From Pelobium manganitolerans (GTDB lineage Bacteria; Bacteroidota; Bacteroidia; Sphingobacteriales; Sphingobacteriaceae): DNA of 64,000 bases. The position numbers and the translations under genes are program-made. This document shows positions 50,130 through 58,921 of the stretch, piece by piece; positions within the stretch are counted from its first letter, which is position 1, and each line of letters begins with the position of its first letter. The notes under the pieces are model-generated. The model was not told the origin of the DNA, did not search any database, and was given only the letters and a program-made list of their open reading frames with translations. The DNA lies in NCBI RefSeq assembly GCF_003609575.1, contig NZ_MBTA01000012.1, forward strand, positions 371,661-435,660. The letters are read 5' to 3'.

Positions 50130-51128
50130 ATGTCTCAGGGAACCAATTTTGTTGATTACGTAAAAATTTCCTGTAAATCCGGTAAGGGTGGGGCAGGCTC
50201 TGCTTATTTACACCGCGATAAAAAAACCGCGATGGGCGGCCCGGCTGGTGGCGATGGCGCAAGAGGCGGACACGTTATTGTTAAAGGCAACGCACAATTG
50301 TGGACCCTTTTGCATCTGAAATACCGCAAGCACGTTTTCGCTGGCGATGGTGGGGCGGGTGGCGCGACTTTAAAAAGCGGTAAAACCGGGCGCGATGAAA
50401 TTTTAGAAGTGCCCTTAGGTACTGTTGCTAAAGACGCCGAAACCGGAGAAATTTTATTTGAGATAACCGAAGACGGCGAAGAGCAAATTCTTTTACCGGG
50501 CGGAAAAGGCGGTTTGGGTAATGCCCATTTTAAATCGCCTACGCACCAAACGCCACGCTACGCACAGCCCGGTATGCCCGGAGAGGAGGCTTGGCGTGTT
50601 TTGGAATTAAAAGTATTGGCAGATGTTGGTTTGGTGGGTTTCCCTAATGCAGGTAAATCCACTTTGCTATCGGTAATTACCGCGGCAAAGCCAGAAATTG
50701 GCGATTATCCTTTCACTACCATCGTACCTAATTTAGGTATAGTAGCCTACCGCGGGCATCAATCTTTTGTGATGGCAGATATTCCTGGCATTATTGAAGG
50801 CGCCTCCGAAGGCAAAGGTTTAGGTTTTAGGTTTTTAAGACATATTGAACGGAATGCGGTTTTGTTATTTATGGTTCCGGCAGATACGCCGCGAAGTATT
50901 AAAGAAGAATATGATATTCTGCTGGCTGAGTTAACCGCATATAATCCAGAGCTGTTACAAAAACCAAAGGTAATTGCCATTACCAAAACAGATTTATTGG
51001 ACGACGAATTGCAACAAGAAATGTTGGCGCAGTTGCCAAAAGGTATTCCGTCCATATTTATATCTTCTATCGCAAATAAAGGTTTGATGGAATTGAAGGA
51101 TATGTTGTGGAAGGCGATAAATGGGTGA
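50130..51128 (+). CDS. obgE: Obg-family GTPase
   Basis: Ribosome-assembly GTPase of 332 residues. The Gly-rich Obg domain fills residues 1-158 ('[15 protein letters not shown]', '[18 protein letters not shown]'), followed by the G domain: G1 'GFPNAGKST', G2 '[11 protein letters not shown]', G3 'DIPGIIEGA', G4 'ITKTDLL', G5 'SSIANKG'. It lacks the longer C-terminal extension of some Obg proteins. It follows adk, a gene order common in Bacteroidetes. Confidence 0.96.
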   Translation: MSQGTNFVDYVKISCKSGKGGAGSAYLHRDKKTAMGGPAGGDGARGGHVIVKGNAQLWTLLHLKYRKHVFAGDGGAGGATLKSGKTGRDEILEVPLGTVAKDAETGEILFEITEDGEEQILLPGGKGGLGNAHFKSPTHQTPRYAQPGMPGEEAWRVLELKVLADVGLVGFPNAGKSTLLSVITAAKPEIGDYPFTTIVPNLGIVAYRGHQSFVMADIPGIIEGASEGKGLGFRFLRHIERNAVLLFMVPADTPRSIKEEYDILLAELTAYNPELLQKPKVIAITKTDLLDDELQQEMLAQLPKGIPSIFISSIANKGLMELKDMLWKAING

Positions 51129-51437
51129 TTTTGGAGGTGGATTAACTTTAAATTAACATCCATCGTGTTAGGGTTAAAATAAAACTAATAATTCACTGTG
51201 AGATGTTTAATAAATGCCATAAAGCGAGCTTTGCTTTAAGGAGCATCACGCCAGTGAAGAACTGGGCCAATTAGAAAATATGTCTTTTTTCAAGGTGAAT
51301 TTTTATGTATTTAAAAATTTAATTGTTTGGTGTGTGTTTTGTTTCTGTAAAATGTGTTTATTTGTACACAAATTTGGTGACCGTATATGATTGACGTATT
51401 CGTTTGCTTTATTTAATCATCACTTTTATTTTAAATT
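51129..51437. other. 309-bp gap with no gene seen
   Basis: AT-rich spacer with no convincing open frame. It contains T-rich TTTG-like elements around 51330-51390 that might serve the genes at 51438, but no clear -33/-7 pair with correct spacing could be fixed. Confidence 0.5.
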
Positions 51438-51623
51438 ATGGGATTTAAACATATCGATAATACCCCTAACGGTAAGGTTTATGATGCTAAATTTGTTGCT
51501 AGAGCATGTTCAAATAAATCCATGGAATTAGTGAAACGTCCATCAACTTCAAAACTTGTTCAGCTAACCCAAGAAGATTTAGATAAGCTCAGATGTAAAG
51601 CTTACGCTTATTTAATTCCTTAA
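51438..51623 (+). CDS. hypothetical protein, 61 aa
   Basis: A small basic protein ('KHIDNTPNGKVYDAKFVARACSNKS', in parts, and 'LTQEDLDKLRCKAYAYLIP') without signal or membrane segment. I do not recognise it. Its stop overlaps the next start as TAATG, implying that the two are made together. The pair is more AT-rich than the flanking obgE and ahcY genes, suggesting later acquisition. Confidence 0.55.
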   Translation: MGFKHIDNTPNGKVYDAKFVARACSNKSMELVKRPSTSKLVQLTQEDLDKLRCKAYAYLIP

Positions 51624-52150
51624 TGTTTGAAAAAACTTTTCCTTTTTCAAAAGTAGGTCACGACAGAACTCACAACAAAAAATATCTTATTGAGGTATTT
51701 ACGTATAATTTTAAAGCGGATCGTACCTGGTATTTGGTAGAGGTTGAACATTATCAACATAACATCTACATTCTTAAATTTTATTTAAAGAAGCACAAGA
51801 AACACCCGAACAAGTATAACATGATGTCGGGTGAATTCCAGTGTGCGAGAGTAATAGCAACCTGCTTAAAAATTTTATTGAAAATTTATTTCGATAACCC
51901 TCTTGCTTCTTTTGGTTTCATAGGTGCAAATACAATTCAACCAGATAGGCAGATATACGAACTAAAGTCTAACACGAAACGTTTTAGAGTATACCAAACA
52001 ATGTTAACTACAAAAATTGGAAAAGAAACATTTACCCATTTTCACAACGTTTCAAAATCTACATACTTGATGGCTAATAATCTTGTAGATGTAGGCAAGC
52101 TAAAGAAAAATGCCGAAATTATGTTCTCAGAAGAATTTCCCGAACTTTAA
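51623..52150 (+). CDS. hypothetical protein, 175 aa
   Basis: Not recognised. A basic, aromatic-rich cytoplasmic protein with 'NFKADRTWYLVEVEHYQHNIY', 'LKFYLKKHKKHPNKYNMMSG' and 'PLASFGFIGANTI'. The layout suggests an alpha/beta fold of a type found as single-gene accessory proteins in Bacteroidetes. Translational overlap with the 61-aa gene and AT-rich codon choice ('AAA', 'TTT', 'ATT') set the two apart from their neighbours. A toxin-antitoxin or phage-defence role is conceivable but has no motif support. Confidence 0.6.
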   Translation: MFEKTFPFSKVGHDRTHNKKYLIEVFTYNFKADRTWYLVEVEHYQHNIYILKFYLKKHKKHPNKYNMMSGEFQCARVIATCLKILLKIYFDNPLASFGFIGANTIQPDRQIYELKSNTKRFRVYQTMLTTKIGKETFTHFHNVSKSTYLMANNLVDVGKLKKNAEIMFSEEFPEL

Positions 52151-52197
52151 CATAAAACGTCCTAGCGAACGTCATGACTTTTTATTTTAGTTTTTTC

Positions 52198-52445
52198 TTA
52201 CTCAACAATTTTCGCTTTTAATTTATCTAATGTCTCCAATATACTTCTAAGATCTTCCAGAATTATAAATATCCATATTTGTATAGCCAAACTGGAAGTA
52301 AGAATAGACGATTTTTATTCGAATCTCCTGTTTTAGAAATTATATTGTCCAGCTTAATATATTTTCCATGTTGTAGTGTTGCAATTTTAACATCCCCATT
52401 ACTTAACCTTTTGAAATCCACGTCTCTAATATTTACCTTTGCAGC
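52198..52445 (-). pseudogene. possible gene remnant, two overlapping frames
   Basis: On the minus strand one frame (52263-52445) reads 'VDFKRLSNGDVKIATLQHG' to 'FLLPVWLYKYGYL', and a second (52198-52314), shifted by one base, reads 'LTSSLAIQIWIFIILEDL' and 'LETLDKLKAKIVE'. Both look like protein, neither has a good start, and they overlap, as expected for a gene tail broken by a frameshift. They lie in the 312-bp gap between the orphan pair and ahcY. Origin unknown. Confidence 0.3.
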
Positions 52446-52462
52446 TCACTAAATAAATAACT

Positions 52463-53779
52463 ATGTCATCAGTAGAGACAAATTACCTTCCGTACAAAGT
52501 GAAGGACATTTCCCTAGCTGCCTGGGGAAGAAAAGAAATTGAATTGGCCGAAGCAGAAATGCCGGGTTTAATGGCTTTGAGAGCAGAGTTTGGCGCAAGC
52601 AAACCGCTCACCGGAGCACGTATTGCAGGTTGTTTGCACATGACCATCCAAACTGCAGTTTTAATTGAAACATTGGTTGCTTTAGGTGCCGATGTTACTT
52701 GGTCGTCATGTAATATTTTCTCCACGCAGGACCACGCGGCAGCGGCCATTGCGGCGGCAGGCATTCCGGTTTATGCGTGGAAAGGTTTAACCGAAGAAGA
52801 GTTTGATTGGTGTATAGAACAAACTTTGTTTTTTGGCGAAGAGCGCCAGCCTTTGAATATGATTTTGGATGATGGCGGCGATTTAACCAATATGGTTTTA
52901 GATCGTTTTCCGGAATTGGCAGCAGGTATTAAAGGTATTTCAGAAGAAACTACCACCGGCGTTTTGCGTTTGCACGATAGAGTTCGCAAAGGCACTTTGC
53001 CTATCCCCGCCATCAATATCAACGATTCTGTAACTAAATCAAAATTTGATAATAAATATGGTTGTCGCGAGTCTTTGGTAGATGCTATCCGTAGAGCTAC
53101 AGACGTTATGTTGGCCGGTAAGGTAGGCGTGGTTTGCGGTTATGGCGATGTTGGTAAAGGTTCTGCAGAGTCTTTAGCGAAAGCCGGTGTGCGCGTTATC
53201 GTAACAGAAATTGACCCGATTTGTGCTTTACAAGCGGCAATGGAAGGTTACGAAGTGAAAAAATTAGCCACAGCGGTTAAAGAAGCTGATATCATTGTTA
53301 CCGCAACCGGAAACAAAGACATTGTTAGAGGTGAGCACTTTGAAGCGATGAAAGATAAAGCCATCGTTTGTAACATCGGCCACTTTGATAACGAAATTGA
53401 TATGGCTTGGTTAAACAAAAACCACGGCGCATCAAAAATTGAGATTAAACCGCAGGTTGATAAATACACGCTTAACGGTAAAGACGTGATTGTTTTAGCC
53501 GAAGGTCGTTTGGTGAATTTGGGTTGTGCAACCGGTCACCCTTCTTTTGTAATGTCTAACTCTTTTACTAACCAAACATTGGCCCAATTGGAGTTATGGA
53601 CAAACTCACAAGCTTATGAAAACAAGGTTTATGTATTGCCAAAAACTTTGGACGAAAAAGTAGCTCGTTTACACTTAGCCAAAATTGGCGTTGAGTTAGA
53701 AGAATTATCTAAGGAACAAGCTGATTATATAGGTGTAACCGTAGAAGGTCCTTTCAAATCTGATGCTTACCGTTATTAA
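52463..53779 (+). CDS. ahcY: adenosylhomocysteinase
   Basis: Hydrolyses S-adenosylhomocysteine to adenosine and homocysteine in the methyl cycle. 438 residues, typical for the bacterial enzyme. It has '[21 protein letters not shown]', split over the substrate domain, '[14 protein letters not shown]', the NAD-binding '[15 protein letters not shown]', '[10 protein letters not shown]', and the C-terminal 'KSDAYRY' that reaches into the partner subunit. It stands alone with a strong terminator. Confidence 0.97.
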   Translation: MSSVETNYLPYKVKDISLAAWGRKEIELAEAEMPGLMALRAEFGASKPLTGARIAGCLHMTIQTAVLIETLVALGADVTWSSCNIFSTQDHAAAAIAAAGIPVYAWKGLTEEEFDWCIEQTLFFGEERQPLNMILDDGGDLTNMVLDRFPELAAGIKGISEETTTGVLRLHDRVRKGTLPIPAININDSVTKSKFDNKYGCRESLVDAIRRATDVMLAGKVGVVCGYGDVGKGSAESLAKAGVRVIVTEIDPICALQAAMEGYEVKKLATAVKEADIIVTATGNKDIVRGEHFEAMKDKAIVCNIGHFDNEIDMAWLNKNHGASKIEIKPQVDKYTLNGKDVIVLAEGRLVNLGCATGHPSFVMSNSFTNQTLAQLELWTNSQAYENKVYVLPKTLDEKVARLHLAKIGVELEELSKEQADYIGVTVEGPFKSDAYRY

Positions 53780-53809
53780 GTATCAAGATTTTTAGTATAA
53801 AGTATCAAG

Positions 53810-53838
53810 AACCGCTCGGCATTTCCGAGCGGTTTTTT
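53810..53838 (+). terminator. intrinsic terminator after ahcY
   Basis: AACCGCTCGG (53810-53819) and CCGAGCGGTT (53825-53834) form a perfect 10-bp stem with a CATTT loop, followed by a T run. It lies 31 bp after the ahcY stop. Confidence 0.9.
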
Positions 53839-53903
53839 TGTTTTAATTTATTTATCTGATCTATGGTAATGGTTTGGGCGTTTTAACACGCTGTCCGTTG
53901 TAT

Positions 53904-53926
53904 CTTTTTGCAAAAAAAGCAAAAAG
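53904..53926. repeat. short inverted repeat, possible dispersed element
   Basis: CTTTTTGC (53904-53911) and GCAAAAAG (53919-53926) flank an A-rich loop. The surrounding text ('CGCTGTCCGTTGTATC', 'GGATGTCACTTCC') resembles a sequence that I recall recurring between genes in Sphingobacteriaceae. The 61-codon frame over it (53874-54059) is not taken as a gene. Confidence 0.45.
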
Positions 53927-54002
53927 GATGTCACTTCCATCGTTAACGCAAACCTATAAGAATGAAACGTTTATAAAGCAAATAAACTTAGCTTCGGCTA
54001 TG

Positions 54003-55223
54003 CTATTTGTTAAAAAAGTGTTTCTCTGCTTTTTCGGCAATTTGGCCTCCAATAGCTAATGCTGCGGTTGCGGCAGGCGAAGGTGCGTTTAACACATGTA
54101 TAGAGTGGTTGCGATATTCGATCCTGAAATCGTCACGCGTATCTCCGTCTTGGCTTAGCAACAAAGCCCGCACGCCTGAGCGTCCGGGTTTAATGTCATC
54201 CATTGTTAAGGATGGAATTAATGCCTGTAAAGTTTTCAGAAATAGCTTTTTGGAGAAGGCCCTTCGGTATTCGTTAATTCCGAATTGCATATTTTTGAAA
54301 AACAGCTTCCACGTGCCTTTGTAGGTTAAAGCGTCGAAAGTATCTTTAAAATTAAAATCTAGTTTGTTGTAACCCTCTCTTTTAAAAGTGAATACGGCGT
54401 TAGGTCCGCATTCAATTTCGCCGTTGGTCATCCTTGTAAAATGAACGCCTAAAAACGGGAAATCAGGATTTGGTACCGGGTAAATCAGATTTTTTACTTT
54501 GTGTTTCCCTTGCTCGGTAAGTTCGTAATAATCGCCACGGAAACCTACAACCTGCTCTTTTAAATCTAAGCCGTCTTTTCTGGCTAACCTATCTGCTTGT
54601 AAGCCTGCGCAAAAAATTAGGTGCTTTGCCTTAAACTTTTGCGTGGTGCCAATCAGGATCGAGCAAGCGTCTCCGTTTTCGATATCTAACACTTCCTCGC
54701 CTAAAACTGTTTTAGAATTACTGTTAACAGCCAAGGCGTTAGCAATCATTTTTTCGGTAGCATCGCGGTAATCAATAATTCCAGTGCAGGGTACTAAAAT
54801 GCCTGCAATGCCTTCTACAAAAGGTTCGTGTTCTTTAATCTGTTTGGCGTTTATTTTTTCAATCCCTTCAATCTTATTCGCTAAGCCAATATTGAATATT
54901 TTATCAAGGTAAGGAAGCTCTTCTTTTTTGGTAGCTACAACCACTTTTCCGCAGATATCATGTGGCACATTGTTGGCTTTGGCAAACTCAACCAGCTCGT
55001 GCCTGCCTTTAACGCAGTTTTCGGCTTTTAAAGAACCTGGTTTATAGTACAGGCCCGAGTGGATAACCCCGGAGTTGTTCCCCGTTTGATGATCAGCGAA
55101 ATGCTTTTCTTTTTCAATTAAAATGATGTTTAGCTCGGGATTTCTTTTTTGTAGCTTGTAAAAGGTTGCGGCGCCTACAATTCCTCCGCCTACAATTGCA
55201 ACATCGTATATCGTATTTTCCAA
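54003..55223 (-). CDS. lhgO: L-2-hydroxyglutarate oxidase
   Basis: FAD-dependent oxidase or dehydrogenase that returns L-2-hydroxyglutarate to 2-oxoglutarate. 406 residues with the dinucleotide fold 'VAIVGGGIVGAATFYKL', the family stretch 'QTGNNSGVIHSGLYYKPGSLKA' (in parts), 'VPCTGIIDYRDATEKM', 'FLGVHFTRMTNGEIECGPNA' and C-terminal 'LNAPSPAATAALAIGGQIAE'. It stands alone and converges with ahcY. Confidence 0.92.
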   Translation of the reverse strand: MENTIYDVAIVGGGIVGAATFYKLQKRNPELNIILIEKEKHFADHQTGNNSGVIHSGLYYKPGSLKAENCVKGRHELVEFAKANNVPHDICGKVVVATKKEELPYLDKIFNIGLANKIEGIEKINAKQIKEHEPFVEGIAGILVPCTGIIDYRDATEKMIANALAVNSNSKTVLGEEVLDIENGDACSILIGTTQKFKAKHLIFCAGLQADRLARKDGLDLKEQVVGFRGDYYELTEQGKHKVKNLIYPVPNPDFPFLGVHFTRMTNGEIECGPNAVFTFKREGYNKLDFNFKDTFDALTYKGTWKLFFKNMQFGINEYRRAFSKKLFLKTLQALIPSLTMDDIKPGRSGVRALLLSQDGDTRDDFRIEYRNHSIHVLNAPSPAATAALAIGGQIAEKAEKHFFNK

Positions 55224-55377
55224 GAGTTTTTTTTTGCAAAAGTACTTAATTTAAAAATGTTCATATATCGTGGTGGGAAAAATATAGGAATTTCTCATCT
55301 CATTTCGGTTCAATAATCATATTATTAAGAAGTGATGAGCTAGCCTTTGCGCAGACGATTACGGGTAAATTTCAATA

Positions 55378-56358
55378 TCACTGCTCCAACTCTTCATAAT
55401 GCAGTACATCCAAAAACACCTTTTCGCCGTTTACAAAAGGTGTAAACTCGGGGTCGTGCACTAAGATGATTTTACTCTCTACTACCACTTCCACTTCTTG
55501 GAAAGCGCCGCTAAAATGAGTGGATTTTACAATTGCCTCCGCACTTCCGCTAGTGTACGATAATTTGATTTGGTGCGGATAAACCGCAAATTCTGTTTCT
55601 TGCTTAGGTAAAAAGCTGAGGTTTTTGAGCAGGTTGGCTTTGCCCAAAAGACTAGCTACGTAAGCTTTTTGCGGATGCAGATATAAATTGCGCGGATGGC
55701 CTTGTCTAACAATTTTCCCTTTCTTCACAATCAACAGCTGGTCCGAGAGGGCCAAGCCATCAGTAGGATCATGCGATACCATGATAACGGTTATCTTCAA
55801 AAATTTGGCGAGCCGTTCAATATCATCCCGTAACTGGCGCTTTAAAATGCTGTCTATTTGGCTAAACGGTTCATCTAACAAAAGCACTTTGGGTTCTGTA
55901 ATTACCGCGCGGGCAATAGCCACACGTTGTTGCTCGCCGCCGCTTAACTCCACAATCTTTTTTTCTGCCAGATGCTCTATGCGCAAAAACTCCATAGTTT
56001 GCAAAGTCAGCTGGCTTTTTGCTTGTAAATCTGTATTTGAAAGTTGTGATGCGATATTGTCGAAAACCCGTGCGTAAAGGTTTAAGGTAACTTCTTGCGT
56101 TACCATTTTCATCTCGTCGTGCCCCGGAATCAATTTCTCTGACGGACCCTTAATCTTCTCGCCTTTGTAAAGCACTTCTCCGCTTTGCGGGATTAAATAG
56201 CCGTAAATGAGCTTCAATAAAGTGGTTTTACCGCTGCCGCTTTCGCCTAAAATGGTGACAATTTCGCCTTCGGAAACTTCCAAAGAAATACCCGATACGC
56301 CAGACGCAATACCTTCTACAAAGTTTTTACTTACATTTTTTAGCTGAATCAAAGACAT
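55378..56358 (-). CDS. ABC transporter ATP-binding protein, PotA/CysA-like
   Basis: A 326-residue ATPase with Walker A 'GESGSGKTT', a Q loop 'VTQEV', signature 'LSGGEQQRVAIARA', Walker B 'VLLLDEPFSQID' and the switch His in 'MVSHDPTDGLAL'. A C-terminal extension (residues about 235-326) looks like the TOBE-type domain of importer ATPases. No permease or binding protein lies beside it, so its substrate is unknown. Confidence 0.88.
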   Translation of the reverse strand: MSLIQLKNVSKNFVEGIASGVSGISLEVSEGEIVTILGESGSGKTTLLKLIYGYLIPQSGEVLYKGEKIKGPSEKLIPGHDEMKMVTQEVTLNLYARVFDNIASQLSNTDLQAKSQLTLQTMEFLRIEHLAEKKIVELSGGEQQRVAIARAVITEPKVLLLDEPFSQIDSILKRQLRDDIERLAKFLKITVIMVSHDPTDGLALSDQLLIVKKGKIVRQGHPRNLYLHPQKAYVASLLGKANLLKNLSFLPKQETEFAVYPHQIKLSYTSGSAEAIVKSTHFSGAFQEVEVVVESKIILVHDPEFTPFVNGEKVFLDVLHYEELEQ

Positions 56359-56454
56359 TTTCTAATACGTTGCGAACGGGGGCGTAAAGATAGAAAAATT
56401 GCTTGATGGATGGTGATGTAAGTCGGCAACAAATTTGTTTAAACCAGCAGATAT

Positions 56455-56485
56455 AAAAAAAGCCGTCCCAATTGCTAAGGACGGC
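56455..56485 (-). terminator. intrinsic terminator of the sigma/anti-sigma/barrel operon
   Basis: On the minus strand GCCGTCC and GGACGGC (7 GC-rich pairs, 10-nt loop) run into seven Ts. It lies 25 bp beyond the stop of the barrel gene. Confidence 0.9.
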
Positions 56486-56510
56486 CTAAAAAGCCTAAAA
56501 TTAATGGTTT

Positions 56511-57314
56511 TTAAAATCCGAAGGTTAAGCCAAAGCTCAAGTTTTTATAATCTGCAGGACCTTCGTTTTTAGCAAAAACATCGTTAAAGTAGTATTTAAA
56601 AAACAAGCCGCCGCCACCGTATCCTAGCCTAATGCTTGCGCCGTACCGAAAAGGCTCTAGGTTAAAGTCGTCTTTAAATTTTTCTTTACCCTTCTCTTTG
56701 CTTATCTGTTTAACTTTTCCGTTCAGCAAAAAGCCAACCTCGGGACCAAATACAATAGAGGTGCGTTTACCTTTTTTTGATTGTGGCGAGCGGTATTCAA
56801 AATATAACGGTACGCGGATGTATCTGCTAGAAAAACGGTTTTTCTCGTAATCTATCGCATCGTCTGTTATGGTTAAAGTAGGTTGTTCGGGTTGTATGGT
56901 TACGTTTTGTTTTAAACGCATGTGGTTCCAATCCAAGCCCGCAGCCAAAACCACTTTCAAATTAGGGTTAAACCTTATGCCCATTTGCAATAAATCAAAG
57001 CCCACGTTGCTGGTTTTCCAAGTTTCCGTTTCTAAATCGTAACCGTTAGGCGCGCCAAAATCAGATCCGGTATGGTATTTACTTAAGCCGATGTCAAAAT
57101 GTTCAAAAGTTAAACCGTAGGTAAAGCGCGGGTATTTCACGGTTTTCTTTTCGGTTTTTGTCGAGTCTTTTTTGCCAACGGTAACTTTTACGGCGCCTGC
57201 TTCAATAATCACGTGCGAGCCGTCCGTTTTTTTTACAGAAGTGGTATCGCTGCTTTGTGCCTGCGCCGCGGAGCCCATTAGTAAGCCTAGCGTTAATAGA
57301 TATAGTTGTTTCAT
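56511..57314 (-). CDS. outer-membrane beta-barrel protein
   Basis: A 267-residue protein with signal peptide (ends 'SAAQAQ', residue 20), a short polar linker with 'KVTVGKKDSTKTEKKT', and alternating strands ending in a C-terminal Phe ('NLSFGLTFGF'), which is the outer-membrane assembly signal. It resembles the small barrels (porin family) often placed downstream of ECF sigma/anti-sigma pairs in Bacteroidetes. It is 1 bp from the anti-sigma-like gene, so it is probably a target or partner of that system. Function unknown. Confidence 0.82.
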   Translation of the reverse strand: MKQLYLLTLGLLMGSAAQAQSSDTTSVKKTDGSHVIIEAGAVKVTVGKKDSTKTEKKTVKYPRFTYGLTFEHFDIGLSKYHTGSDFGAPNGYDLETETWKTSNVGFDLLQMGIRFNPNLKVVLAAGLDWNHMRLKQNVTIQPEQPTLTITDDAIDYEKNRFSSRYIRVPLYFEYRSPQSKKGKRTSIVFGPEVGFLLNGKVKQISKEKGKEKFKDDFNLEPFRYGASIRLGYGGGGLFFKYYFNDVFAKNEGPADYKNLSFGLTFGF

Positions 57315-57315
57315 T

Positions 57316-58056
57316 TTACTGTTTTTTAAACTTGAATAGTCCTAAGTTGATTTCTGTTATTTCGTTGTCGCTTTCTGCGGTTTGGCTCATCTTAATCAGT
57401 TTGTCTTCCCGTTTATCCACCTTCGCTATCACAAAGTTTACCAAATCGCCTACGGTATTTATTTTAACTTTTTTATCATTAGCTATTGTTGTTGCTACGG
57501 TGTTTTCGCTTACGCTGATGTTGTTTTCCGTATAAACTTTGGCAATTTTGTTTTGTTCTTCCTGTTGCAACAACAGCTCGGTAACTGATTTCGCACGCAG
57601 GGGTTTTACTTCTGCTACAAAAGCTTCGGTTGTTGCGTCCAGCTTTAATTCGTCACCTTTTACGTCCTCGGCATTTGGCAGATGATTTTCGCTTTCCAGT
57701 TTTTTGGCAGGATAATTTTTTTGTGGTTTAGCAGCTGCAAACTGTTTTGATGAATTTTTTGTATCAAATTCTTTTTGGAATGTTGTTTCTGAAGGACTTT
57801 CTTGCGCCAGTTCCTCTACTACATGTTTCCGTAGTTTAATCACTTCAACCGGTTTGTTAAACAAGCTGATGCCGAAGCCGGCCACAATTACAAAGCTTGC
57901 CGCTGCCATCCAAAGCGTTTGCTTGTTTTTCTTTTTAGGTTTCGATTTTAGCGTTTCTGCTATTTTATCCCAGCTGTTGTTGGCCGGTTCAAGCTCAAAA
58001 CCTTCAAAGGCAGATTTAAAAACCTGATCAAAATCTTTATCCAACATTTGTTTCAT
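57316..58056 (-). CDS. anti-sigma factor-like membrane protein
   Basis: A 246-residue protein with a short cytoplasmic N-terminus ('FDQVFKSAFEGFELEPANNSWDKIAETL'), a basic stretch, one membrane helix (about residues 49-64, 'LWMAAASFVIVAGFGISLF') and a long, low-complexity periplasmic part. This is the layout of single-pass anti-sigma factors. It overlaps the sigma gene by 20 bp and adjoins the barrel gene. No zinc-binding motif is seen. Confidence 0.78.
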   Translation of the reverse strand: MKQMLDKDFDQVFKSAFEGFELEPANNSWDKIAETLKSKPKKKNKQTLWMAAASFVIVAGFGISLFNKPVEVIKLRKHVVEELAQESPSETTFQKEFDTKNSSKQFAAAKPQKNYPAKKLESENHLPNAEDVKGDELKLDATTEAFVAEVKPLRAKSVTELLLQQEEQNKIAKVYTENNISVSENTVATTIANDKKVKINTVGDLVNFVIAKVDKREDKLIKMSQTAESDNEITEINLGLFKFKKQ

Positions 58057-58603
58057 TTTTATATCCCTCCAACTTTAAAACCTGTTCTTTTAAGATAGCG
58101 CGCGCTCTGGATAATTGCGATTTGCTTGCGCCTTCGGTAATCCCTAATTTCTCTGCAATTTCTTTGTGCGAGTAGCCTTCAATGGCATACATGTTAAACA
58201 CCAGGCGATAGCCGTTGCTTAAATTTTGTACCAAGCGCATCAAGTCTTTAGCATGTATTTGGCTCATGTCAAAATCCGATGACCATTGCTGGTTAACATC
58301 CTCGTCAATATCTACCACATTTAAATTGCGTAGGTTTTTACGGTAAAACTCTATGGATGTGTTTACCATAATCCGTCGCATCCAACCCTCAAAAGAACCT
58401 TCGCCACGGTATTCGCCCAGTTTTTTAAACACCTTGATATAGCCCGTTTGCATCATGTCTTCAGCCTCAAAGCGGTCTTTAGCATAGCGCATACAAATTC
58501 CAAGCATTTTGGCCGCCGTGCTTTTATACAAAAGTTCCTGACTTTGCCTATTGCCCTTTTGGCATCCAACAACTAATTCTTCTAAGGTGTAGCGCTGTTT
58601 CAA
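58037..58603 (-). CDS. ECF-type RNA polymerase sigma factor
   Basis: A 188-residue sigma-70 family protein. Region 2 has 'AEDMMQTGYIKVFKKLGEYRGEGSFEGWMRRI' (in parts) and region 4 has 'YRLVFNMYAIEGYSHKEIAEKLGITEGASKSQLSRARAIL', a helix-turn-helix. It is the first gene of a three-gene operon with an anti-sigma-like protein and a barrel. Signal and regulon unknown. Confidence 0.92.
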   Translation of the reverse strand: MKQRYTLEELVVGCQKGNRQSQELLYKSTAAKMLGICMRYAKDRFEAEDMMQTGYIKVFKKLGEYRGEGSFEGWMRRIMVNTSIEFYRKNLRNLNVVDIDEDVNQQWSSDFDMSQIHAKDLMRLVQNLSNGYRLVFNMYAIEGYSHKEIAEKLGITEGASKSQLSRARAILKEQVLKLEGYKNETNVG

Positions 58604-58659
58604 ATTATCCCGTTTCTATATGCAAGATGCACCTTTTCTTAAATTGGCAGCAGCAATCT

Positions 58660-58872
58660 TTATTTTTTTCTGCGTTTTAACACGTCACCGAGTAACCTTT
58701 GTAGATATTCTACTGCGCAAGCATTGGCCAAAGGCCGATATTTCTGCTTGCGGTAAGCAGGTGTTTCTATCATAACCAAGTTGTCATCAATTGCTTCAAA
58801 TCGTTTTTTTTTTGTTTTAGGATGCGGAAATGATGGAGCCAGATAATTGTTTATAAACTGAAACCAAGTGCG
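58660..58872 (-). pseudogene. possible gene fragment, 70 codons
   Basis: A stop-to-stop frame on the minus strand reads as convincing protein ('TWFQFINNYLAPSFPHPK', 'AIDDNLVMIETPAYRKQKYR', 'ACAVEYLQRLLGDVLKRRKK') but has no upstream ATG or GTG. It may be the tail of a decayed gene, possibly from a mobile element; I do not recognise it. It fills most of the 318-bp gap between the sigma gene and the SprB-like gene. Confidence 0.35.
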
Positions 58873-58921
58873 TTATTTTTCGTAAAAGAGGAAACAACCA
58901 CCACAAACAATTTGTTATTTG

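Noticed and set aside
53874..54059. 61-codon frame after ahcY
   Set aside because: Reads through a repeat-like hairpin region and overlaps the end of lhgO; composition is not convincing.
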